Of a stretch of DNA of 64,000 nt, positions 51,901 to 63,700 are shown piece by piece. Positions within the stretch are counted from its first letter, which is position 1, and each line of letters starts with the position of its first letter. Both the position numbers and the translations under genes were made by a program. The notes below the pieces were generated by a model, which made no database searches, was not told where the DNA came from, and saw nothing but the letters and a program-made list of their open reading frames with translations. The stretch is from Branchiostoma floridae (taxonomy: Eukaryota; Chordata; Leptocardii; Amphioxiformes; Branchiostomatidae), in NCBI RefSeq assembly GCF_000003815.2, contig NC_049979.1, forward strand, positions 7,583,105 through 7,647,104, read 5' to 3'.

Positions 51901-54687
51901 GATTAGACTCTGTGACAGAGAGTCAAAGCTTTGCAGACAATGCATTGCACTTGTCCAGCATTAGATAACAAAAAAACACATATATGTCACCCTGGCTGGA
52001 CCAAGGCTATCTTCCTAACAGACTCAAGGGCAATATTACCAGTGGAAATCTTTGAGTCAATAATACATGCAATTCCCTGTATGTTGTATGTCTAAATAGC
52101 AAATAACCAACAGTGTCATTCATATCATAACCGAGCCATCTTTACGTTATTTTTCCGTACAGCCTGGAGCTCCATACTTCAATTTGAGAGATTGGTACTC
52201 ACTTTAGTGCGCAACTGTCGAAAGTTCAAACAGATGTTCAACTGTTTGCCTGGTTCTTTTGTTCGAATTGACATTGACGCGCTGTGCATTGATGTAATGT
52301 CTTTTGCTCTTTTTGCGACAAACTTGAGTTTCCTCTGGTTGGCATGATATAAATAACGTACCCCTGGTTGGGCCGTACCTCGGGCGATATGGAACAGCCC
52401 GCGTTGTATTCTATATGCATTGTTTTATAACAGAAACAATGCAGAACTGTGTCACAGGTTATGCACAACAGCAAGGTAAATTGGTCCTACCTGAGTCATT
52501 GCGGAGGTAGGACGAGAGAGCTGGGATGAGACAGGAGTGACTGAGTAACTCTGGGATGATGGTGGGGAGGGCAGTCTGCTGTACAGACAACATCTCCACC
52601 TGTCCTCCCTCCTCTCCATCCTCCTCTGGGACGTTTCCTCCAGGGTTGATGTAGCTGGCAAGGACCTGGAGCATTGGACATAGTGGTATTAAAAGAGCAA
52701 CAAAACTGGTAATGTGTAGGGGTGGGTACCGGTACAGAAAATTCAGGTCCAGGTCCGGTTCAGGTCTTAAGGATCAGGTCCAGGTCCGGACCTGAACCTG
52801 GACCTGATGCAGTATGACTCATACCAATGGTCCATTTTACTACAAAGAAATCTGTTTGGTGGAGTATTAGACTTACACTGGCGTTTTAAAATCCTACAAC
52901 GCTAACTGCACCTGTACCACTTGGTAGAAATTACTACAAACTCTACTCTACTTCACTCTTGTTATTTTCTTCCACCTGCAAGCGCCAAAACGTGTGAATG
53001 CCTGATAAAATAATCTGTTAATTTTCTAATCGGTCCAACATCCGGTCCACCTAATTTTTTCAGGTCTAGTTTTTCTGGACCGGTCCAATAAGAAAAAACG
53101 GTTTTGTACCGGTACGCTGTACTGATACCAAGCCCTAGTAATGTGTCATTAGAATATGGGGCTGGTGATATACCCCAGACCCCTCCAAACTCGACCTCCA
53201 CAAAAAGCCGCCCTAATGGCCAAATGGAGCACTATGTTTGAGTCTAAATAAAGGTACAAACAAACAAACAAACAAACCTGTAGCAGACAGGTAACATGTT
53301 CTTCCTCCATACGCTGACGAGTCAGTGCCTGCTCCACGTCCCAGCCTGAGGTTGTTGACCCCGTCCCAAACCCCGTACCTTTCGCCCAGTATAGCTGGCC
53401 CTTCTCCTGACCTGTCTCCGGGGCTGTGGTCTCCTGCGCTGTCGGGAAGATCTACAACAAAACCCACGACAAGAAATACGTCATTGTAGGTTACTAGTAT
53501 ATCCAGGTAATAAGATACACCAACAAGTACTCAAGCAACTGGATANNNNNNNNNNNNNNNNNNNNNNNNNNNNNNNNNNNNNNNNNNNNNNNNNNNNNNN
53601 NNNNNNNNNNNNNNNNNNNNNNNNNNNNNNNNNNNNNNNNNNNNNGTTGCTTGAGTAACTACTTTTTGGCATTCAGGAAATCTTATGGATAACAGAACAC
53701 CTGATGGAAAACGAAATTCCTACTTTTAAATGAGAGTGACAACTTTCCTAAAACTTTTGAGTGTATTTCTCATGTGGTACCTTGCCAATTCTGTGTGGTA
53801 ACATTGAGCAGGTTAAATGAAAAAATAAAGCCAACTATGCACCTTCACATTGTTGAAGATTATCAACAATTGAATTACAGACTAGTCACTATAAAGTTTG
53901 CTGTTAAGCAGATTTAAGCAGTGAGAACTCAGTCATTAAAGAGATGAGAGTTAATTCTGCCCATGGCTCTTATAGCCACACCTACAGCAACAATGCAGAA
54001 ATAAAATGGCTGAAAAAGATTAGGCAAACTAGACATTACAACTGTTAAGCAAGGGCAACTTTTTCCTGTGAAGCAAAAGCTGCAAAGGTGTAGTAATTCA
54101 GACAGGTTTGCCATCACATATGTTACAGAACCTGGTATTATGAAATGCAATCAGTGCACAAAGCAGAAAATGTAAGGCAGGGAACAAATGTAACATAGTC
54201 AGCATCAGGACATCAAAGTTGGCAAAGTACAGATCAGAGATAGCAGCTAAGTAATTATGGTTCTTGAGATAGTCTGAGTACCATCTATATTTCACCATCT
54301 ACATGTGCATAGCTGTAGAAAAAATAAGGACATCTATTGCATAGTAAGGGCACTAGTTAACTTATAGACTAAGTTTGTTCAGACAGATTGGAAATTACAT
54401 GATAAGTTTAAAATCATGCAAACACACAAAATGGAGAAAACAAAGTTTCGTTATAATAAGTCTTACACTGCAAATCTGTATGATATGGGAAAGCTGTGGC
54501 AGTAGAGCTGCGTTAGTGTGTGATGTGTGAAACAGCATCTGTTTCCTCACAACATATCTAACTGCCATCACCCAATTAGAGGAAAGCTTTTTAATTGGCA
54601 GGCTACATTTCACTTTTACATGTGAAATTATGTGACCATTTGTCTTCAACTGAAAGCTTTTGGCAAGAATCTGGCACGCACACACTA

Positions 54688-54718
<31 letters not shown>

Positions 54719-57700
54719 CTAACACATGAACCATGAATAAGAATGGTCCCAACTCCCTTTCCTCATCAACTTCTTAAGATAAACCAACAGTAGACAGAGA
54801 ATGAAAACCACACCTTGCCGTTATTCGGCTTTTCACTGGACTTTTCCCCATTCTGTCCAGTAGAGGTCTGGGTTAGGGGAGAAAACAACATGACTCCTCC
54901 GCCCGTCATCAAACACACATGTTTGTGAACAATTATGCTGAACTGCTACTTTCAGAGCACTGCAGTATCTAATGCAGCATGTCATAATACAGTTACAGTT
55001 GTCCAAAATACATTGCATTACTACATTGGTAATCACTATACTCAGCCACTGGATCAGGGATTGTTGCTGCAATGAACTACTTTTGTGGCTGTGACTTCTA
55101 TTTCCATTGAGGGAGCAATGTGAGGAAAATGGTCTTTGGGCTGCAGGTGACTGGTGACTTAGAGTTTGGTAGGAACAGAAACCGAAAGAGTAAAATGCTC
55201 CCATGGAATCTGACATCAAGTTGAACTGGAGAAAGAATAAACAAAAAGTACACATTCCACTCATTCATTGTGTAGAACACATTACCTCAGGTTGGGCCAG
55301 GCCTGTAACCTGCACCCTGGGCTCGTGATGGCTGAGTACAGACAGGCAGGCCAGTATAAGGTGCAGCGCTCCGATCTCCAGGGTCATCCTCCGCAGCAGC
55401 ACACCATCGTCCGTGGTGAGCGGAGCAGAGTCGAACAGCTGCTTCAGCACCGAGAAGGGAAGGGTGGGCAGGGAGGTGGCGATGGGGGACGACAGGATGT
55501 GACCTAGAAAAGGGGCAAAAAAGTGTCTTTAATCAGATTCTATAGTTACTTTATCATGGCAATAGGTTCCATTATGACGATTTCTCACAGAGCCAAATAC
55601 AGACTGTCAAGGTCATGTTTAGAACTGCATCATTCTTGCTTTATCACAAAGGGGAAGCAGACCACCATATTTGAGAGCACATCCTTGTTGAGGTAATTAA
55701 ATCGTAATATAGCAAGAAGAAAGTTCGCTTTGGCAGCAGAGCAGTTGTTGAAATGTTGATAGTGGAAAAGAAATAAGACTTTAAACCTGAATTTGAATTG
55801 TTTACATTGTACATTTTAATTCTCAAACATTGCACTGAATCTGATAAAACAGAGCTTACCTCCATCTCCATCATCCATGACTCCCAACACCAGCCTCAGT
55901 AAAAACTGAGCTCTCTTCCTCTCCTTCAGCAGAACCTCAGCATAACCTGGCAACCGCAGGAACAGTCCAAAGGCAGCCAGAGAGTGGGGAGGGATTGCGG
56001 GGGGTGCCCGGGCACTTGGCCTGGGGGCTGACGGTTTACTGGTGTCTGACCCAGTCACAGTCACCTGCTCAGGGATCTGTAGAAACAATGACAATCATGT
56101 TATATTACATACATGAGTGTATCAATTCTTTTCAATCTATTTGTATGCATGTGTGACAGAGAAAGTCCAATCAAAGTTCAACATGATTCGTGTCAGCTAG
56201 TGTGTAGCTCTACTGGAAAGAGCCTCAAAGTTGAGCTCCTGGCTCCAGTTAGTTGGTAACAGCGCAAATCCTGGGAAAGAGCATCCCAGTTAGGGCTGCA
56301 CCTGTCTTTTGGAAGGGACATAAAAATGTGTCTCTCTTCTCTTGTTCAGGGAAGTACCTCAAGCATGTTCAGGGGAAGGGCTAGCCCTGTAAACATATAT
56401 CCTGCTACTGAAACAGCAAGGAAAATTGATAACCTGTGTGCGAGTAGGAACTACAAGGTGGAACAACAAATGCATTTCAAAAAAGTCTAGTATGTCTTCC
56501 GAGTCTTCAAATCTTCCAAAGACGGTGCAGGGGAGTTATTGCCTCCTATTTTACTGGTCAAGACAGCAGACTAACCTCATAAGTGAGCTCCCCAGTTTGA
56601 TCCACTGCTACCCACTCCATGGGATACTCCTTGTCACTGTCACCAAGCTTTTCAGAGCCTGATCCCACACAGGGTGTCTGGACCTAAAGTAGCACAGAGG
56701 CACATCAAACCATGGTCTACAAATCTTACTTGTACATTCTACAACACATTACAGAATGCATCAAAAGCAAAGGTCAAAAAGAATAAAGATACATGTCTTG
56801 AAGACTTGAAGAGGAGATAGAGAAAATAATTCCATTTTTGAGGAGTCTCTGTAAAATCACCTCTGCATGTAGAAATGCCCCAATTAAAAAAATGGTGTTA
56901 CCAAGACCTTCTCAAGAATTTGAGAAACCTGGGTATCTGAAGTGTGCATACACAAGGGATTGCTGATAATACATCAGTAGATCTTTACCTTTTTTTCCAA
57001 TGTAGTAATTTTACGATACCAAAAAGATAAACAAAATTTGACAACCATACAACAATATGGCACCTGCAGTTGTGTTTGTTTGAACCTTTATTTATTCATG
57101 AGAAGCTCAAATTGGCTTGCAGGCCTCTTTTCATTGAGGTAATGAGGGAGGTAAAGATCAGATAAAATATAACAGAGATACAGATTACATTGTGTCCTGT
57201 GGTGAAGGATGTAACAGTCCCTCCCCCGTCTGGTAATTGGGTACAGCAGATATACAAGATTTGACATGAACCATACAACAATATGGCACCTACAGTTGTG
57301 CTTAGGATGTAACAGTTCCTCACCTGTCTGGTGATTTCCGGGTACAGCAGAGGTAGATGTTCTGCGATGAGAGCCAGCCCGCCCATGCCAGCAAACACCT
57401 GGAGCGGAGACGGCAGGTGGGTTGTTCCCAGGAGGATCTCCTCAGGTATCAGCTCCACAGGTGTCTCCTTCGGCTCCTTCTCCTCAAACGCGTTGGGGAA
57501 GGAGTTCAGGTCTGCAAGGAGAGGACCTCAGATTAGCGATCACGGCAATAACTCCACACCAAATTTATTTGTTGCTTCTTGGATTTTTTCAGAAAAAAAA
57601 TTGGACAACAAGCAGAAGTACTGGGTTGTACAACAATTATTTGATCTGAGCATACTTCACTTTACTTGTCTTCCCTCTGTGATTGCCAAGAACTTAACAG

Positions 57701-60700
57701 GTCATGGTCAAAATAAAAGTTGCTCAAAATGCACTGCAATCTAGCAAACAAACTTCTTGTACATAATGACTACCGTTATATTAGTGTCACCAAGTCTCAC
57801 AACTCTGTAAGAAAATGTTATAATCCAGTCACACATGACACTTCATACAGAAAGACTTACAAAACTTGTTAGTTAGTCATAAGAGAATGCACCAATCTAG
57901 CACAAAATATTAGATTTTTTTCAAAATTCAGCAGGATATACTTTGTCTCTAAATATGTAATGCCTTTGCTCACACAGCAGATAAACTGACATGTTTACAG
58001 TCTATTTTGACATCTCAAGCTCTCTAGAGCTATGCCAAGGTCTTTGAATGCCCCACTTGATTTGTCCACTTGGGCTTTAGTCAGATAGAAGCGTAATTGT
58101 AAGGGATTGGATGATCTACAAACCTGATGAAAATATTTTCGGAAAAAATCACTTCTGTCAGATACTCTACAAGGCTTTACTGAAATATTGATGACAAAAG
58201 ACTTTCGATTCAAAGATCCTGGGAGACTCTTCACATAATCTTCATTATCATAGTTCAGTTCAAGATAAACCCAGTTCTAGATTGGTGCATCTTTTGGGGA
58301 ATGAAGCAAAGCAGCATGCATGAATTACCCAGGGGTGCCTGGCTGCCCTCACCCTCCGGTTCTGAGTCTGTAAAATGACAGGGACACAACAGGGCACGGT
58401 GACTGCCATGGAGGAGAGTGGAACATACAGGGTTTCCACAGATATCTCTTTTCCAGAAAAGCTTAATAATCTTTCCATACTTATTCGGAAAACTGTTAAT
58501 TTAGCAATAGTAAAACATATGTCAAAGAAGACATCATTATCATAACATGTCTCAATACATGAGTACCTTAATTTAATTGACCACTTAGAACCTTTTTTTA
58601 TTCAAATTTCCCCAAATTTCTACGGCCTTAGGTGATTGCCAAATACTTAAGGCATTTTTGCATGCCTGTCCATGGTGCTTTGTGCCTGTGAAAACCCTGA
58701 GAACACGACAAGACACAGCAACTGGCACAAATGGCAATGGTGGAGCTCAGGATGGCTGTTACATCTATGCTTTTTAAACAGAGATGTATCAAGGTGTTTC
58801 ATGTGTATAACCTGGAGCTGAACAATTTTTCACCTAATCTAACATTAAAGGACAGATCAGAGAGAGAAATTGGTCTCTTTTCTTTTTTCTTAAATGAGAC
58901 AAAAACGCCCCTACACCAGTCACAAACTGATCAGTAAATGGTGACTAAGGACACTTGGATACATCTCTGGTTGTATCATTTTGCAGGCAAAACTACTTCT
59001 GAAGTATCTAAGGTCTTACCTTATCTTGTTCTTCAAAGTTCCACAATATTCACATACATTTGTAAGTGACAACTTATTAGCTATTGTTGCTTTTATGTCA
59101 ACCTAAGGACAACTGTTGGTCTTCTTTGGAGCCAGTAAAATAACTAAGAAGGTGTGCAGGGCTCTTGAAATTTCCATCCGTGTTTCCATTCAAAAGTCAG
59201 AAAGTCATTTGCTTCACTTGTAATTTCTGCCATCAATACAATCTGACTCTAATAGTTAAATATTTGCATTGAACAATATGTCTCATCTTTGTCAGAACTT
59301 ATGTCTTTCACAACACTCATCGCACCTTTCTCTGTTTTGAGCTTCTTGCTGTTGTCCGTCTTGACGGTTGGGACCTTCTTGGCAGACAGTTTCATGGTGA
59401 AGTCGAGGGAGGGATAGCCCTGCGGCATGCCGCGCTCCTGTAGCAGCACCACCAGCTGGGACAGGGTCATGTCGGATGGAAGGGGCTGGCCTGGGGAGGG
59501 CGGTACATAATACATGTAAGGCCATGTTGATTATTTGGATGACATCCGTGCACACAAATTTTCGGCCATTTCCAAAAATAAATAAAAATCAAATCAACAT
59601 GGTCTAAGCAGGTCTAGTTGTGGTATGACTTGTACTGACTGACCATGCTTATATCTGCTTTTACAGTGTGAGGGAACTGAGAATACAAGACTGTATCTGG
59701 ATTATTCAGATATAATGAACGAAGCTTAAATGCTGCTACAGAGGGGATTCATGGAAAGGCTATGAAGAACTCAAAGCTATTGTACTCTGCATCTTCTTTA
59801 CAATACAGAATATACAGTACAGTTCCTACATCCTGCATTATCCATGGTTACGTAAAAGCTCTCTGCAGTATGAGCCATTTACTCTATATAGCTTAACATC
59901 ACAGAACATAGCAGTATACCTGGCAGCAGCTTGTGATACAGAGACAAGACAGGGATGTTCATGGTTGCCGACAGCGATGACGATGGCTTATCAGACGTGG
60001 GGGGAGGGTTGCGGCCCCTTCGGGTAGGTGGTCGGGGAGGGGTAGCCTTCTTTGTGTCAGACCTCTTAGCTTTAGACTTCAAGCCTAGAAAAGAAAACAG
60101 GTGGAGCTATAGTATGAGAATACTAAGTCAGTATATCTGGCTCTGTTTTAGCCCTTATCTTGAAAGAACCAAACAACAAAAGATACATGCACATGTAAAT
60201 GATGTGTTTTCTATAGCTCTGATAACTCTTTTTCATGCTGTCTGACCATCATTGCTCGATGCATCAACATCATGTTTTACAAAACCAAACAAAGTGAGCA
60301 ACACAACCTTTGGGGACATCAACCAATCATTGCACTATGGTATGTTGCAGACTATGTCTGTACACAAATTTACAGTTTACACAATCAGTGTTCATCTACT
60401 TCCAATACTGATATTCTCTCATACTTGCATCTCCTAATTTGCTTTCTAACTCTAAACACTTCCCGTCTAAATTGTAAAGCAGCACTGCTGAAATGCACCT
60501 TTGGCAAACATCTGACCTGCAGCCAGCGTGACGGTCTCCACCCCCTCCACTCCGTTCTCCGTGCTCTCCGCGGAGCTGCTCTCTCCCTGCGCCCCCCCTT
60601 CCTTCTTCTTGGACTTGCTGACCTCCTCGTCCACCTTGATCTTCTCCTCGCGGGTTTCCAGGAGTTTCTGCGTTAGAGACGGCGTGTCTGGGAACAAGAA

Positions 60701-63700
60701 AGTACCTGCATCTGTAAAACACACCATTGCAAGGTCTCTGGATGGGCACCGTCATCATGGGGACAGCAGACACACAGACACAAAATCTTAAAACATCTGT
60801 CCAAAAATGGGCAATAATGGAAAATTCCTTACTGGATCTCTAGGGAGAGATTCTGAAATAAGAGCTGTTTGGCAAGATAAAGTTAATTTATCTTTCATGT
60901 CATCTTATCTAAAGGCATAATTCATTGTTAACACACAACGTACAATAAGGAGGACAATTGTGTATGCGCACTTTCTTCAGCCGCTGAATTATGATGTATG
61001 TATCATCTAGCAATTTACAGGCTGGAATACTGCACAAGGTAATCCTAAACAAGATTGAACCCTTGAGGTGTGATAGTAAATTACAGACACAGTACACAGA
61101 GCAAGCCAGACTGACCTGAGACCAGAGAGAGCACCTCGCTGCAGGTGGAGGACAGCTTGGCGCTGATGGTGCGGAACTTGTGCCCCGCCCCGTACATGGG
61201 GTGCTGGATGATGCCTGCCGTGGCGTTGGACTTGCCCTTGTAGAGCTGGCAGGGGGAGTGGATGAAGACTGTGATCTTCTCATCCTCCAGCATCAGCTGC
61301 AGGAACAACCTGGGAGGAGATGGTGAACATGTTTTGATGAGTACTTCAGAAAATTTTCAACAAAAAGCTCCACAAAGAGAGTAATGTGCCATGTACATAT
61401 ACATGTATAATATTATATAATATGGTAAGGCCATAGACAGTAAGAAGCTGATCAATAGTTTTGTATCCATAATACTTGAAAGTTGACACAAAGACAACAT
61501 CAATGGGAAAAAGATCTTATCTTGCTTCTGTCCAAAACCTTGTTTATTACACAAACCACTTCAATAACTGTACTTAAATAAGAAAGATTTTGTCAGCCAC
61601 CACTCACCTCCGAGTGAACCCTGAGATGACCAGGTTGTGAGTGCCGTGGCCCCTCGCAGGGAGGCTCTGTATCATCTCGCTACGGTTTCTGATGACGCTG
61701 CACATCACGGTCGACACCAGCTGCTGGTTCTCCTTGTGGCAAGACATCACCGCGGTGAAGAATGCTATGGTGGCATTCTCAATGGCAGTCCTGTGCTGCC
61801 CACCTAGCATGTTGGTGGACGTCCTCTGCGAGGATGCGCTGGAGGACGCGGAATACTGAACAGCAGGGGAGGGAGGGGCAGTGTTGCATAGCATGGACAG
61901 GAGGCACGGCCAGAAGATGTTCCCCTGGACGCCGCCCAGCCAGTCCTTCATCACGTTGTCCATCGCCACACTCGCCAGGAAGTTGAGGACGGGAGCCACC
62001 AGGTCCGTGGTGATGCACAGGGTGTTGGGGTCCCTGCGAGGGGACGTGGGCTCCTCGTCCTGCTGTAGGCACCTCTGGATCTCCCTGGTGCAGAACTCGT
62101 ACAGGCCCTGCGCCAGCATGGCCGGGAAGCCTGAGTCCAGCAGCTGGGTGACGGCTTTTGGGGCCTGGCACGCGAACGCTAGCGTGTTCAGGTGGCTCTC
62201 GTCCAGCACCAGGTGGCTGAAGTCCTGCACGGGGATGGACGGCAAGGGGCTGTCGAAGTGCTCCTGGTGAGCCTCCTTGGTGTCGTCAGAGATGGAGGCG
62301 TTCCTGTCCTTGTTGTCGTCCGTGGAGTTTGCGCTGGAGGCGGCCATGTTGAGGGAGATGCCCATCCACTCCAGCAGCATGGTGAAGTAGCGCGGGTTCA
62401 CGTGGCACACCGAGCAGATCAGGGAGTCCACCGACTTCTTCAGGGGGGAGCCCAGATCCAGCACCATGGACCACTCGTAGATGGAACTGTTAGAGAGCAA
62501 AAAAACTTCATCAATTTCACAACACTCGTAGATGGAACTGTTAGAGAGCAAAAAAACTTCAATTTCAAATTCAAACATCAATTTCACAACACTCATAGAA
62601 ATTCAGACCCTAGAACTGGACCTTGGCATGAGAACCTTTTAGGGGAAAAATACTGTACCATTCTTTGAAGGTGTTGGTTGTAATGTTCAAAGAACAACTG
62701 GTGCTACACAACTAACTTTGGTTACTATACAAAGGAGATTAATAAATTATGACTTCAACACTGTATACTGTATATATGTCAAGACACAACTATCACTGCC
62801 ATTAAGTTCATATCTGTAACATATAGATTAGATGGCCTTAATTCATTGGACACAGTTAAAAAGCAACAGCAAACCTGAGGAAATCTTGTGAGAGGATGTC
62901 CAGCAGATTATACTGTACAGGCAGCTCATAGCTGGCCCACACAATGGCGGCCACACAGTGGATGTGTGCCGGCGATGGTGTACTCAGGACCTGCTCCACA
63001 CTACTCAGGGTGGCCATGGACCCACGGAAGGACATACAGCTGTGTCTTCTCAGGGCTACTCGAGCTGTGTCACCCAGCCAAGACAGCAAGGCTTGTACTC
63101 TGGTGGGGATAACAGTTTCACAATCAGCTTTGACAGAAGATGTGGTAAAACATCTCGCAATCTGTGGAAGAAAGGCTAAAAATCTGCAGGTTGCCAGCCT
63201 TTTTTTTTGCTGTACTACTTCATCTACATGTACAATGTAAGGCTAGCTATTCTGAAGATGGCATGTCAAAAAGAACTTAGCACACTAAGTAGTGTAAGGG
63301 TAAAAAAATGACATCTTTTAACAGTTTAATCTTTTAATCGTTTTACAAATGCTTTGTGCAGAAATTTTGATAATTGTATCGAATTGAATGGACAATTTTA
63401 CATATCTAACATACCTGTGCTCTGTTCCAGGGTCTTGTGTCATACCCAGCTGGTACACAATGTCTACTGTGGAGTCTGAGGAGATGCCATTCTGTCTGCC
63501 TAACAAACTTGGAGGGGACTCTGAAACATAACAAGGCAGTAAACATTACATACAACAACATTTAAAGAGGAATTAACTATTTACTGCCAGTTAGAAATGA
63601 TTAGTTATTTATGTAATCACTAAGCGTACATAGCGAAGTACATAGTGAAACTAGTTTGGCCGACAGGCTGAATAAAATTACAAAACTTGAACTATGCAGC

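Larger units (their letters stand above)
7648..52490 (-). other. 44.8 kb BIRC6 intron (between exons O and P)
   Basis: Donor at 52490 and acceptor at 7648 on the minus strand; it splits SSYLRNDS from VLDMARHVP. The other 23 introns are all about 0.1-2 kb, so this one is 20 times or more larger. It hosts the plus-strand small membrane-protein gene and most of the mobile elements listed here. No further BIRC6 exon is needed, since exons O and P join in phase and in conserved sequence. Confidence 0.95.
53452..54813. other. BIRC6 intron N/M
   Basis: Contains the assembly gap and a (CA)n tract at about 54689-54714; otherwise AT-rich with no gene. Minus-strand ORFs here have no recognisable domain. 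Confidence 0.7.
59491..61607. other. BIRC6 introns H/G, G/F, F/E and E/D
   Basis: The stretches between exons D-H are 200-430 bp each and AT-rich, with no additional genes. They contain only the second, in-frame exon F acceptor noted at that exon. Confidence 0.6.

Noticed and set aside
53481-53672. Minus ORF spanning the run of N
   Set aside because: Artefact of translating unknown bases.
62192-62668. 158-codon plus-strand ORF
   Set aside because: Antisense shadow of BIRC6 exon D; GC-rich coding sequence keeps several frames open by chance.
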